A DNA stretch of 64,000 bases from JBHFEI01 sp041928815 (GCF_041928815.1 NZ_JBHFEI010000011.1:1-64000), one strand, 5' to 3'; positions 18,053-27,010 are shown, counted from the first letter of the stretch. The notes: generated by a model from the letters alone, not told the origin. Made by a program: numbers and translations.

Positions 18053-18934
18053 CTACTGCTTCAGCGATCCCATGGTCAGGCCGCGCACGAGATGGCGCTG
18101 GACGAGCAGGATGACGATGAAGGCGGGCACGATCGCGGCGGCCCCCAGCGCCGCCATGTTGCCCCAGGCGGTGCCGATCGAGGTGACGAAGGTCGACGAG
18201 ACGACCGGCACGGTCTTGAGGCTCGTCTGCGTCAGCGTCAGCACGAACAGGAACTCCGTCCACGAGAAGATGAAGCAGAGCACGGCGCTCGCCGCGATCC
18301 CGCCCTTCGCCATCGGCAGCACGATGCGGCGGAAGATCGTCCAGCGCGAGGCGCCGTCGAGCAGCGCGCTCTCGTCGATCTCGGCCGGGATGTCGTCAAA
18401 GAAGCTTTTGAGCAGCAGCACGGCGAGCGGCAGGTTCATCAGCCCGTGGATCAGGATGACGCCGAGATAGGTGTCGAGCAGGCTGAACTGCTTGAAGATG
18501 AAGAACATCGGGATCGCGACGGCGACCGGCGGCATCATGCGGGTCGACAGCACCCAGTTGACGAATTCGTGCCGTCCGCGAAACTGCATGCGCGACAGGC
18601 AGTAGGCGGCGAGCGTCGCGACGGTGATGGCGAGCACCGTCGACATCGAGGCGACGACGATCGAATCCCAGAGCCGCGGCCCCATGTAGAAATTGCCGCC
18701 GCCGGGCGTCACCGTCTCCTGCTGGCCGAAGGAGAAGCCGAGCGAGATGCCGAAGACCTGCTCGAAATTCTTCACCGTCGGCGGGAAGTCGAAGAAGATC
18801 GGCGGCCAGTTGAAGATGTCCTTGGCGTCGCGGAAGGCGACCGAGGTCCAGAAATAGATCGGGAAGAAGAAGATCGCGACGACGACCCATCCGGCGATGG
18901 TGCGCAGCGTGCGGGCGGATCTGCTCTGTTGCAT
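18053..18934 (-). CDS. CUT1 ABC transporter permease, MalG-like
   Basis: Permease of 293 residues with an N-terminal helix (about 12-32) and the permease domain with EAA loop IDESALLDGASRWTIFRR (about 185-202). It ends TMGSLKQ. Its start codon lies one base past the stop of the preceding permease, so the pair is co-translated. It works with that MalF-like partner and the ATPase at 14544. Confidence 0.88.
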   Translation of the reverse strand: MQQSRSARTLRTIAGWVVVAIFFFPIYFWTSVAFRDAKDIFNWPPIFFDFPPTVKNFEQVFGISLGFSFGQQETVTPGGGNFYMGPRLWDSIVVASMSTVLAITVATLAAYCLSRMQFRGRHEFVNWVLSTRMMPPVAVAIPMFFIFKQFSLLDTYLGVILIHGLMNLPLAVLLLKSFFDDIPAEIDESALLDGASRWTIFRRIVLPMAKGGIAASAVLCFIFSWTEFLFVLTLTQTSLKTVPVVSSTFVTSIGTAWGNMAALGAAAIVPAFIVILLVQRHLVRGLTMGSLKQ

Positions 18935-18935
18935 G

Positions 18936-19823
18936 TTACCACCTTACCTTGGCGACGCGGATGAAGAGGTTGGCCATGACCATGATGATGACGAGGCTCG
19001 TCAGGCTCAGCGTCGCGCCGTATCCCCATTTCAGGAACGAGAAGGTCTGCTGCCAGGCATAGAGGCTGACCGTATAGGTCGCCGTTCCGGGTCCGCCCGA
19101 GGTCATGACGAAGACGTAGTCGAAGACGCGGAAGAGGTCGATGCCGCGCAGGAGCACCGCGACCGCGATCACCTTCGACATCATCGGCAGCGTCAGCCGG
19201 CGGAACATCTGGAAGGCGGAGGCGCCGTCGATGCTGGCGGCCTCGTAGGGCTCGACCGGCAGCGCGCGCAGCCCCGCCATGAAGATCAGCACCATAAAGG
19301 GCGTCCACTGCCAGATCTCGGCGACGAGTACGCCGATCAGCGCCAGCGACGAGGTGGCGAGGATCGGCGTTCCCTTGGAGAGGATGCCGAGCTGGTCGAG
19401 GATATAGGGCAGCACGCCGAATTGCGGGTCCTGCATCAGCAGGAACATCATGCCGGCGATCGCCGGCGGGATGACCAGCGTCATCGACAGGATGGCGCGC
19501 AGCGCCCCGAAGCCGGGCAGTTCCGCGTCGAGCAGCAGCGCGATCGCCATTCCGAGCGCGATCTCGATCGTCAGCGCGATGGCGAAATAGGCGAAGGTGA
19601 CGCCGAGCGCGCTCCAGAAGCGCGTGTCGTTCCAGAGCTGCACCCAGTTGGCGAAGCCGACGAATTTCAGCCCGCGGCTCTTCGGCACGAATTCGTGGAA
19701 ACTCAGCCAGATGTTGTAGATCAGCGGATAGATGGTGAAGACCACGAGCAGCGCGATCAGCGGCAAGAGCCACGGCCACGGCGAATCCGAGATCGCGATG
19801 CGTTTCACCTGTGCGACGGACAT
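18936..19823 (-). CDS. CUT1 ABC transporter permease, MalF-like
   Basis: Permease of 295 residues with six predicted helices; the first follows the basic N-terminus (about 18-38). The EAA loop reads YEAASIDGASAFQMFRRL (about 187-204). It is the first transporter gene of the operon, 150 bases after glpD. That spacing, with no terminator seen, is compatible with read-through from the dehydrogenase genes upstream or with a separate promoter. Confidence 0.87.
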   Translation of the reverse strand: MSVAQVKRIAISDSPWPWLLPLIALLVVFTIYPLIYNIWLSFHEFVPKSRGLKFVGFANWVQLWNDTRFWSALGVTFAYFAIALTIEIALGMAIALLLDAELPGFGALRAILSMTLVIPPAIAGMMFLLMQDPQFGVLPYILDQLGILSKGTPILATSSLALIGVLVAEIWQWTPFMVLIFMAGLRALPVEPYEAASIDGASAFQMFRRLTLPMMSKVIAVAVLLRGIDLFRVFDYVFVMTSGGPGTATYTVSLYAWQQTFSFLKWGYGATLSLTSLVIIMVMANLFIRVAKVRW

Positions 19824-19973
19824 GGTCTCGCTCCTCCCGAAAACGGCGGCACGCGCGCGTCATCTCGCGCCGGTCGCACCCCGTCCTCCTCTCTTCCCTC
19901 GAAGGCGCCGGGCCGGCAGGCCCCGCCTCCATTCCTCAGCGCCCCGCCCTCTCCTTGGGCAGGACGTCGTGTC

Positions 19974-21509
19974 TCAGCCGGCCGCGCGGGTCGCCCCGTC
20001 CGCCGCGCGCCGTTCCGCCATGTAGCGGTCGAGCGCCTCGATTTCGGCCTGCGTCATCCTGAGGCCGGATTTCGTCCGGCGCCAGACGACGTCGGCGGCG
20101 GTGCGGGCATATTCGCGCGCCATCAGATGCGCCACTTCCGCGCCGGTGACGAAGCCGCCGAAATCGCGCCCCAGATCGGCGCGGTTGCGCGCCTTGCCGA
20201 GGATGGCGCGCGCGTCCAGCCCGTAATGGCGCACCAGCCGGCGCGCCTCGCGCTCGGAAAGATAGGGGTGCTCGCGGCGGATCGCCTCGGCGAGCGCGCC
20301 CGCCGTGCCGACCGGGAAGCCCCCGCCCGGAAGCGGCCGCTTCGCCGTCCAGCCCTTGTCCCGGCCCCAGGCGGGGAAGACGGTCGCAAGCTTCTCCATG
20401 GCGTCCTCGGCGAGGCAGCGATAGGTGGTGATCTTGCCGCCGAAGACCGAGAGAATCGGCGCGGAACCGGCGCTGCTGTCCAGTTGCAGCACGTAGTCGC
20501 GCGTCGTCTCCTGTGCGTTCGCCGCGCCGTTGTCGTAGAGCGCGCGCACGCCGGAATAGCTCCAGACGACGTCGTCCGGCGTCAGCCGCGTCTTGAAATA
20601 GGAGGAGGCGGCCTTCGTCAGGTAGTCGATCTCCTCCGGCGAGGCCTTCACCGCCTCGGGCGCGGCCGTGTAGTCGCGGTCCGTCGTGCCGATGAGGGTG
20701 AAATCCTCCTCGTAGGGAATGGCGAAGAAGATGCGCCCGTCCGGGTTCTGGAAGATATAGCAGCGGTCGTGGTCGTAGAGCTTCTTCACGACGATGTGGC
20801 TGCCCTGCACGAGGCGGGCGCGATCGGCGGAATTAAGCCCGGCGACGCCGGAAATCACGTTGCCGACCCAGGGGCCGGCGGCATTGACCAGCGCCTTCGC
20901 CCGCACCTCGCTGCGCGCGCCGGTCTCGACATCCTCGAGCGTCACGCGCCAGAGATCGCCCTCGCGCCGCGCGGAGACGCAGCGGGTGCGCACGCGCACA
21001 TCGGCGCCGTGGTCGGCGGCGTCGCGGACATTGAGCACGACGAGGCGGTTGTCCTGCACCCAGCAGTCGGAATATTCGAAGCCGATCGACGAGACATCGC
21101 GAAGCGGCGCCCCGACCGGGTCGCGCTTTAGCAGCAGCGTCTTCGTCGCGGGCAGGCGCTTGCGGCCGCCGAGATGGTCGTAGAGGAAGAGGCCGAGGCG
21201 CAAGAGCCAGGCCGGTCGCAGCCCCTTGCGGTGCGGCAGCACGAAGCGCAGCGGCCAGATGATGTGCGGCGCGATCGCCCAGAGCCGTTCGCGTTCCTCC
21301 AGCGCATGGCGCACCAGCTTGAACTCATAATGTTCGAGATAGCGAAGACCGCCATGGATCAGCTTGGTCGAGGCCGAGGAGGTGCCGGAGCCGAGGTCGT
21401 TCTGCTCGGCGATGAGCACCTTCAGCCCGCGGCCGGTCGCGTCACGGGCAATCCCCGCGCCGTTGATGCCGCCGCCGATGATGGCGATATCGTAGACCGC
21501 GCCGCTCAT
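19974..21509 (-). CDS. glpD: FAD-dependent glycerol-3-phosphate dehydrogenase (GlpD family)
   Basis: Membrane-associated flavoprotein of 511 residues that oxidises sn-glycerol 3-phosphate to dihydroxyacetone phosphate and passes electrons to quinone. The dinucleotide motif IAIIGGGINGAGIARDA (about 8-24) and the conserved STKLIHGGLRYLE, LIGTTDRDY and SVFGGKITTYR segments are diagnostic of GlpD. The length matches the family. It overlaps the preceding HAD gene by 4 bases (ATGA). The EryB paralog at 43557 is similar over its whole length, so a polyol-phosphate substrate other than glycerol 3-phosphate cannot be excluded. Confidence 0.87.
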   Translation of the reverse strand: MSGAVYDIAIIGGGINGAGIARDATGRGLKVLIAEQNDLGSGTSSASTKLIHGGLRYLEHYEFKLVRHALEERERLWAIAPHIIWPLRFVLPHRKGLRPAWLLRLGLFLYDHLGGRKRLPATKTLLLKRDPVGAPLRDVSSIGFEYSDCWVQDNRLVVLNVRDAADHGADVRVRTRCVSARREGDLWRVTLEDVETGARSEVRAKALVNAAGPWVGNVISGVAGLNSADRARLVQGSHIVVKKLYDHDRCYIFQNPDGRIFFAIPYEEDFTLIGTTDRDYTAAPEAVKASPEEIDYLTKAASSYFKTRLTPDDVVWSYSGVRALYDNGAANAQETTRDYVLQLDSSAGSAPILSVFGGKITTYRCLAEDAMEKLATVFPAWGRDKGWTAKRPLPGGGFPVGTAGALAEAIRREHPYLSEREARRLVRHYGLDARAILGKARNRADLGRDFGGFVTGAEVAHLMAREYARTAADVVWRRTKSGLRMTQAEIEALDRYMAERRAADGATRAAG

Positions 21510-22306
21510 GCCGACCGGGCCTCCAGGATGCGGTTCGCCACCTCGACGAAGCCGTGGCCGCCCTTTTTGGACGCGACATAGGCGGGTTCCGCATCGATGC
21601 GGCCGACGAAATCGAGGACGTTGGCCACGCCGCAGGCATTCGGGAAGAAGCCGAACATCGGCGCGTCGTTCGGGCTGTCGCCGACGAAGACGATCCGGTC
21701 CTTCTCCGCGTCGAGGTCGACGCCGAGGATGTCCGATGCAAAGCGCCGGCTCATCGTCAGCTTGTCATAGGCACCGTACCAGCCATTGACATGGATGGAC
21801 GAGACTTTCGCGACCGCGCCCTCCTCCTCGAAAATATGCTTGATCCGGTCGACCTCGCTGTCCGGCAGCGGGGCCACGTCCTCGCAGAAATCGATGGCGA
21901 GGTCGGCCTCGCGGTAGAGCTGGTCGGCGGAGATCGCCGCGCCCGGCACTTCGGCGAGGATGCGCGCCCGCACGGCTTTCAGCCTCTCCCGGTCGGCGGC
22001 GCGCGTGGCGTCGTCGATGGCGAAGGACCGGCGCATGCGCCGCGCTTCCTCGTCATAGGAGAAATAGAAGGCGCCGTTCTCGCCGACGACGCCGGCGACC
22101 GGCCACATGCGGGCGATCATGTCGCACCAGCCGGCGGGACGGCCGGTGATCGGCGCCACTGCGATGCCGGCGGCGCTCAGGCGTTCCAGCGCGTCATAGG
22201 CCACGGCCGGCAGCCGGCCCTCGTTGGTCAGCGTGTCGTCGATATCGGCGAAGAGGACGCGGACGGCGCCCGCGACGTCGATCGGCATCTCGGCAACGGG
22301 GCGCAT
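21506..22306 (-). CDS. HAD-superfamily hydrolase (Cof/IIB type)
   Basis: Cytosolic phosphatase-type protein of 266 residues. The catalytic DIDDT (21-25, nucleophile Asp21 and acid/base Asp23), the threonine of APITGRPAG (51-59), Lys182 and the acidic GDSPND (209-214) form a complete HAD active site. The cap between about 85 and 175 fits the IIB group. It starts 3 bases after the sn-glycerol-1-phosphate dehydrogenase stop and overlaps glpD by 4 bases, so it is tightly coupled to glycerol-phosphate chemistry. It may remove phosphate from a polyol phosphate. Confidence 0.82.
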   Translation of the reverse strand: MRPVAEMPIDVAGAVRVLFADIDDTLTNEGRLPAVAYDALERLSAAGIAVAPITGRPAGWCDMIARMWPVAGVVGENGAFYFSYDEEARRMRRSFAIDDATRAADRERLKAVRARILAEVPGAAISADQLYREADLAIDFCEDVAPLPDSEVDRIKHIFEEEGAVAKVSSIHVNGWYGAYDKLTMSRRFASDILGVDLDAEKDRIVFVGDSPNDAPMFGFFPNACGVANVLDFVGRIDAEPAYVASKKGGHGFVEVANRILEARSA

Positions 22307-22309
22307 GGC

Positions 22310-23641
22310 TTATTTCTCCCCGGCGGCGAAGTCTTCCAGGATGCCGGCGTCCGCCGCGATGTCGAGGAAGGCGTAGCGGTTGCGCATCTCGCGGCTGTGG
22401 ATCAGCGCCTCACGATAGATCTCCACCGGCAGGCCGAGATCGGCCGCCGTCATCGGACCGCCGGTGTCGGCGAGCAGCTGCTCCATCTCGGCGACCGGCA
22501 GGGCGAAGGCGTTGAGCTCGGCGCGCAGCGTCGGCCACAGCTCGGCGAATTTTTCGTTCATCTCGGCAGCGCCGCGCTCGTCGAAGACCTTCGGCTGGAT
22601 TTCGCTCCAGCACTGCGCCGCGATGTCAGCGCCCATGCGCTTCGCCATGTCGGCCGGGTCGATCTTCGTCGGCTTGATGACGGGCGGCGTGTCGCTGTCG
22701 AGGAAGAGGCGCTGCAGCCGGGCCATCGACAGGGTCGCGACGCCGACCTGCTGGCCGTGCAAGGTGCCCGGATGCCTGTCGCCGGCGAAGCAGTCGATGT
22801 AGTGCGACACCTGATGCTCGCCCATCGAGCCGTGGTTCGACATGCCGGTGAACGACACGCCGAGGCCGCAGAGCGTCAGCACGCGGTGCAGGTAGCCGTT
22901 GGCGGCGATGTCGCCCTCGGAAATACCCTTGGCGCGGGCGTTCAGTTCGCGCTCGTCGGCGTCCTGGATGATGTAGGGCACGGTCGAATAGAGGCTGCCG
23001 ATCAGCCGGTGCGACATCCACCAGTCGACCTGGGCGACCGAACGCACCAGGCAGTCGGCAAAGCCCGCGGCCGAGAGATAGGTCGGCGCGCGCGCCGTCA
23101 CGCCGAGATCGATGAAGAAGCCGGACGGCGCATGGGACGGCAGCGACACTTTCAGGCCGTTTTCCAGCGTGATCGAGGCGGTGGTCGAGGTGTAGCCGTT
23201 CATCGAGGCGGCCGTGCCGAACACGGCGTAGCGCCGGTTGGTGCGGCCGGTGACGAACTTGCAGAGGTCGTTGATCGTGCCGGAACCGACGGCGACGACG
23301 GCCTCGGCGTCCTTGAGCTTTTCCGTCAGATCGGCGACGGCGGCCATGTCGGCATGGGGATGGTCGAGGATGACGGTGTCGACGGGACCGAGCGTCGCGA
23401 GCGCCTTCTCGACGCGCGCGCCCATCGCGTCCCACGTGCCCTGGTCGGCGACGACGGTGTAGCGCTCGCCGAGTTTCAGCCCGGCGATCAGCTCGGCCTC
23501 GCGGCCTTCGAGGCTCTCCTCGATGACGATGGTCTCGTAGGGAACGGTGGCGCGCTTGCCCGTTTCCGGGTTGGTCCAGTTACCGGCGACGATGTCGTCG
23601 ATCAGCGCAGTCCAGCCGCCCTCGGGCGCAGTGCCGGCCAT
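22310..23641 (-). CDS. sn-glycerol-1-phosphate dehydrogenase family protein (EgsA/AraM-like)
   Basis: Iron- or zinc-type dehydrogenase of 443 residues. The nucleotide-binding segment VVAVGSGTINDLCKF (about 115-129) and FGTAASMNGYTS match the glycerol-1-phosphate dehydrogenase family. The likely metal ligands are the Asp of FADCLVRS and the His residues of GEHQVSHYID and LHGQQVG. The family interconverts dihydroxyacetone phosphate and sn-glycerol 1-phosphate; in bacteria it is the AraM/EgsA group. It is the first gene of the minus-strand operon, just behind the SorC operator region. In a catabolic operon it would feed the G1P enantiomer into dihydroxyacetone phosphate. Confidence 0.82.
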   Translation of the reverse strand: MAGTAPEGGWTALIDDIVAGNWTNPETGKRATVPYETIVIEESLEGREAELIAGLKLGERYTVVADQGTWDAMGARVEKALATLGPVDTVILDHPHADMAAVADLTEKLKDAEAVVAVGSGTINDLCKFVTGRTNRRYAVFGTAASMNGYTSTTASITLENGLKVSLPSHAPSGFFIDLGVTARAPTYLSAAGFADCLVRSVAQVDWWMSHRLIGSLYSTVPYIIQDADERELNARAKGISEGDIAANGYLHRVLTLCGLGVSFTGMSNHGSMGEHQVSHYIDCFAGDRHPGTLHGQQVGVATLSMARLQRLFLDSDTPPVIKPTKIDPADMAKRMGADIAAQCWSEIQPKVFDERGAAEMNEKFAELWPTLRAELNAFALPVAEMEQLLADTGGPMTAADLGLPVEIYREALIHSREMRNRYAFLDIAADAGILEDFAAGEK

Positions 23642-23719
23642 CTCAGTCCTCCCTCAATCCTTGTGCGGCCGCGTCCTGTCGATCCTCGGGCGGCCCCGCT
23701 TTTGTGCGGTTGCGAACAA

Positions 23720-23771
23720 TTGACAACACTTCCTGTCATTTGTCAAGACACATGACAGCAAAGATTGACAA
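23720..23771. promoter_or_regulatory. Divergent promoter/operator region, likely SorC binding site
   Basis: The 175-base divergent gap between the dehydrogenase operon and the SorC gene carries nested symmetry. CTGTCAT (23733-23739) faces ATGACAG (23752-23758). Between them is TGTC-AA-GACA (23741-23750). Two direct TTGACAA copies flank the cluster at 23720-23726 and 23765-23771. The density of TGACA half-sites fits a multimeric SorC-family operator, and the TTGACA words could also be -35 boxes. The assignment to SorC is by position. Confidence 0.6.
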
Positions 23772-23816
23772 ATGCCATCGCCCTCTGCCAGATAGGCGGC
23801 AAGAGGACGAAAAAGC

Positions 23817-24803
23817 ATGGCGCGGGAGAAGGCATCGGGGCGGAACGGCGAGGAGACGGGGGCATCCGTGCCCACGGAGTTCGACGACGCCGTCATCTGG
23901 GCCGCCTGGCTCTATTACGCCGACCAGATGACCCAGAGCGAGATCGCCAAGCGGCTGAACGTCTCGCGCGCCACCATCGTCAACTATCTCCAGGAAGCCC
24001 GCGAGCGCGGCATCGTCTCGGTCGTGATCAACCCCAAGGCCGGCGGGCGCACCAGCGTCGCCCGGGCGCTGATGGAGAAGTTCGCGCTTGCCGGCGTCTT
24101 CGTCATCCCGAACGGCGCCGACGAGACCCTGTCCGAGCGCCTGGGCGATGCCGGCGCCCGGGTGCTTGCCGACCAGATCGAGGATGGCGACGTCATCGGC
24201 GTCGCCTGGGGCCGCACCGTGCTCGCCGCCGCCGACCAGATCGCCCTCCCCCGTCCCGTCGCCAATCTCACCGTCGTGCAGGTCTCGGGCAGTTCCACCG
24301 GCGAGCCGGAATTCTCGCCCGAGCTCTGCACCTCGCTGCTGTCGAACCGGATCCATGCGCGCTGCGTCAACCTGCTCGCCCCCGCCGTTCTGTCGACGCG
24401 GGAGCTGAAGGCGGCGCTGCTTGCCGAGCCGGTGCTGCGGAAGCAGATGGCGCTGGTGCATTCGACGAACCGCATCCTCTTCGGCGTCGGCGATCTCGGC
24501 CACCGCAGCACCGTGCGCGTCTCCGGTATCGCCAGCCAGGCCGAGATCGACGACTACGTCGCGCGCGGCGCCGTCGCCGTCATCATCGGCCGCTTCATCG
24601 ATGCGAGGGGCGGGGCGGTCGGCGGCGACCATGACGACCGCATGGTCGGCATCACGCTCGACGAGCTGCGCCAGGTGCCGAGCCGCATCTGCGTCGCCGG
24701 CGGCCCGCTGAAGATCGGCGCGATCGTCGCGACGCTCCAGGCCGGCTACGCCACCCATTTCGTCACCGACATCGCCACGGGAGAGGCGCTGCTCGACCTT
24801 TAG
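23817..24803 (+). CDS. SorC-family transcriptional regulator
   Basis: Regulator of 328 residues. An N-terminal helix-turn-helix (about 20-66; MTQSEIAKRLNVSRATIVNYL) is followed by the SorC sugar-binding domain with its typical GVAWGRTVLAAADQI and ASQAEIDDYVARGAVAVIIGRFID segments. Such proteins bind phosphorylated sugars or polyols. It diverges from the sn-glycerol-1-phosphate dehydrogenase operon across a palindrome-rich gap and precedes an FGGY kinase on its own strand. It most likely controls both transcripts. It is a paralog of the EryD-type protein at 47367. Confidence 0.87.
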   Translation: MAREKASGRNGEETGASVPTEFDDAVIWAAWLYYADQMTQSEIAKRLNVSRATIVNYLQEARERGIVSVVINPKAGGRTSVARALMEKFALAGVFVIPNGADETLSERLGDAGARVLADQIEDGDVIGVAWGRTVLAAADQIALPRPVANLTVVQVSGSSTGEPEFSPELCTSLLSNRIHARCVNLLAPAVLSTRELKAALLAEPVLRKQMALVHSTNRILFGVGDLGHRSTVRVSGIASQAEIDDYVARGAVAVIIGRFIDARGGAVGGDHDDRMVGITLDELRQVPSRICVAGGPLKIGAIVATLQAGYATHFVTDIATGEALLDL

Positions 24804-24886
24804 GATTTTTCGAGGGCGCGCGATCGGATGCGCGTCCGCCGGCAGGGATGCGAGGGCCGGGAGACCGGCCGAGGAGGAAAGACGGC

Positions 24887-26392
24887 ATGACTGAGCGCTA
24901 CGTCATCGGCATGGATTCATCGACGCAATCGGTCAAGGCGGTGGCCTGGACGGCCGACGGCACCCCGCGCGCCGAGGGCCGCGCGCCGCATGTGATCGCC
25001 ACGCCCCATCCGCTGCATGCCGAGCAGAATGCCGAGGACTGGTGGACCGCCGCCTGCGCGGCACTCTCCGCGCTGCTGACGCAGATCGACCCGGCCGCCG
25101 TCGACGGCATCGCCATTTCCAACCAGCGCGAGACGATGGTGCTGCTCGACGGGGACGGGACGCCGCTGGCGCCTGCCACCCTCTGGCTCGACCGCCGCGC
25201 CCAGGACGTCGTTCCGCTGCTCGCGGAAGAGCTCGGCCGCGCGCGGCTGCACGCGATCTCCGGCAAGCCCGTCGACGTCATCCCCTGCGTCTACCGGCTG
25301 AAATATTACCGCGAGCACCAGCCGGAACTGCTCGACCGCGCGGCGCAGATCCTCAGCGTCCATGATTTCCTCACGCTGAAGCTGACCGGCACGGCGCAGG
25401 CGTCTTGGACCAGCGGCGATCCCTTCGGCATCCTCGACATCGAGGCGAAGGTCTGGTCGCGCGAAATCCTCGACCATCTCGGCATTCCCCTGTCGAAGCT
25501 GCCGCCGCTCAACCGTCCCGGCACCCGCATCGGCAAGATCTCGGCGGACGCGGCGGCGCTCACCGGGCTTCTGGCGGGCACCCCCGTCTTTGCCGGCGGC
25601 GGCGACGGCAACTGCGCCGGCCTCGGCGTCAACGCCATCCGCCCCGGCACCGTCTACCTCAATCTCGGCACCGCCGTCGTCGGCGGCTGCTGGTCGGCGA
25701 CGCCGGAACTCAGCCGGTATTGGCGCACGCTGGTCTCGCCGAGCGGCGAAGGCTATCTGCTCGAAAGCTGCCAGCGTGGCGGCGCCTATTTCGTCAACTG
25801 GCTGATCGACACCTTTGCCGGCGGCCGCGCCGACCCGAAGATCTTCGAGCGGCTGGAGGCGGAGGCGACGGGGCTTGGCGTCGGCGCCGGCGGCGTCACC
25901 GCGCTCTCCTACCTCATGGGCAACATGGACCCGCACTGGGACGAGCATGCCCGCGCCGGCTTCGTCGGGCTGGGGCCCGAGACCGGCATGGGCCACATGT
26001 ACCGCGCCGGGCTGGAAGCGATCACGCTGGAATTCGTCCGGTCTCTTGCCGAGATGCGCCGCATGGGCGTGGCGGCCGAGCGCATCTTCGTCATCGGCGG
26101 CGGCGCCGGCAGCCCGCTCTGGCGGCAGATGGTGGCGGATGCGAGCGGCCTTCCCGTCATCCGCAGCCTGTCGAACGAGGCCTCCGCGCTCGGTGCCGGC
26201 ATGTCGGCCGCCGTCGGCGCCGGCTGGTATCCGGGTTTCCGCGACGCCGCCGACGCCATGTCGCGGCTTGCCGAGGAAGTCCTGCCCGACCCCGCGACGG
26301 CGGAGGCCTGGGCGGCCCTTTCGCGCCGGCAGGGCAATCTCTACTATGCCGTCAGGGATCTCGACGAGGAGAGGCCGGCCGGGGAAGACTGA
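24887..26392 (+). CDS. FGGY-family carbohydrate kinase
   Basis: Kinase of 501 residues. The N-terminal VIGMDSSTQSVKAVAW (about 5-20) and AISNQRETM carry the phosphate-binding and substrate regions. GGGDGNCAGLG and the C-terminal FVIGGGAGSPLWRQMVAD complete the ATPase core. The 24887 ATG is chosen for its GAGGAGGAAAG site; longer readings add unconvincing residues. It follows the SorC gene by 83 bases on the same strand and probably phosphorylates the compound handled by the divergent operon. It is closer in pattern to xylulokinase-like enzymes than to GlpK. The substrate is unknown. Confidence 0.87.
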   Translation: MTERYVIGMDSSTQSVKAVAWTADGTPRAEGRAPHVIATPHPLHAEQNAEDWWTAACAALSALLTQIDPAAVDGIAISNQRETMVLLDGDGTPLAPATLWLDRRAQDVVPLLAEELGRARLHAISGKPVDVIPCVYRLKYYREHQPELLDRAAQILSVHDFLTLKLTGTAQASWTSGDPFGILDIEAKVWSREILDHLGIPLSKLPPLNRPGTRIGKISADAAALTGLLAGTPVFAGGGDGNCAGLGVNAIRPGTVYLNLGTAVVGGCWSATPELSRYWRTLVSPSGEGYLLESCQRGGAYFVNWLIDTFAGGRADPKIFERLEAEATGLGVGAGGVTALSYLMGNMDPHWDEHARAGFVGLGPETGMGHMYRAGLEAITLEFVRSLAEMRRMGVAAERIFVIGGGAGSPLWRQMVADASGLPVIRSLSNEASALGAGMSAAVGAGWYPGFRDAADAMSRLAEEVLPDPATAEAWAALSRRQGNLYYAVRDLDEERPAGED

Positions 26393-26436
26393 ACCGGCCG
26401 AAGCGGAGCCGGCGGCATTCACAAACGGGAAAACCC

Positions 26437-26806
26437 ATGCCGCATCATGCTTCGCTCGGCGTTTCCGACATCGCGCGCGCCGCCGCATTCCACGACGCGG
26501 CTCCGGGAGCCCCCGGATAGGCCGGGTCCGGGAGGATCTCCGGCCCGGCGCGGCGGACCAGGCGATCGGCGACGGCCCGCCGGGCGGCGGCGACAAGCTT
26601 GCCATCGCGCTGAGGACCGACCGCGCCCGCCCGGGCCAGGCTTTCACCTCGCCTTTGCCGCTCCGGATCGCGCGGCCGTCGCCCGCGTCCATCGGGCCGC
26701 GCTCGACCACGGCGGCCGGGACGATGGCGGACCCAACTGTTACGCCGCTTTCGTAAACGACCCGGAGGGACAGGCTGTCGAGGCGGTCTTCAACGCGGCA
26801 CCCTGA
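26437..26806 (+). pseudogene. Frameshifted VOC-superfamily gene remnant
   Basis: Pieces of one small VOC protein appear in three different frames in order. An N-terminal HHASLGVSDIARAAAFHDAA starts at the 26437 ATG. A middle DLRPGAADQAIGDGPPGGGD is followed by a C-terminal GFHLAFAAPDRAAVARVHRA and CYAAFVNDPEGQAVEAVFNA ending at 26806. At least two frame changes, and probably a deletion before the last segment, prevent a full product. The order and content fit a glyoxalase-like protein of about 125 residues. It follows the FGGY kinase and may have once worked with it. Confidence 0.75.
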
Positions 26807-26902
26807 AACGTGTCGCGATCTGTCGGATCGCTCGTACGCTTTAGATCTTTGTTTTTACGCGTGTCTTTTCGCAAAACCGCTGCACATCTTTGCGAGACAC
26901 GC
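26807..26902 (+). repeat. RIME-like intergenic repeat, copy 1
   Basis: About 95 bases directly after the VOC remnant. Bases 26846-26875 are identical over 30 positions to 48346-48375, and similarity extends on both sides. The unit contains internal palindromic parts (a GCAAA...TTTGC region around 26871-26892). It resembles the Rhizobium intergenic mosaic elements as I recall them. Copy 2 lies next to it in inverse orientation. Confidence 0.75.
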
Positions 26903-26910
26903 TTCAGAGC

Positions 26911-27010
26911 CCGTCTCGCGACAGCGTGCAGCGGTTTGACGAATAGGCATGCGTAAAAGCGGAGACATGACGCGCAGGAGCGATCCGGCAGATCGCGGCA
27001 CGCTTTAGAT
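26911..27010 (-). repeat. RIME-like intergenic repeat, copy 2 (inverted)
   Basis: Read on the minus strand, this segment repeats the order of copy 1 with moderate divergence: GATCTAAAGCG, CGCGATCTGCCGGATCGCTC, TTTTACGCATG, then AAACCGCTGCA and GCGAGAC. The head-to-head pair covers 26807-27010 and could form a very long hairpin between the VOC remnant and the converging sugE gene. The 27011-27066 remainder shows nothing else. Confidence 0.65.
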
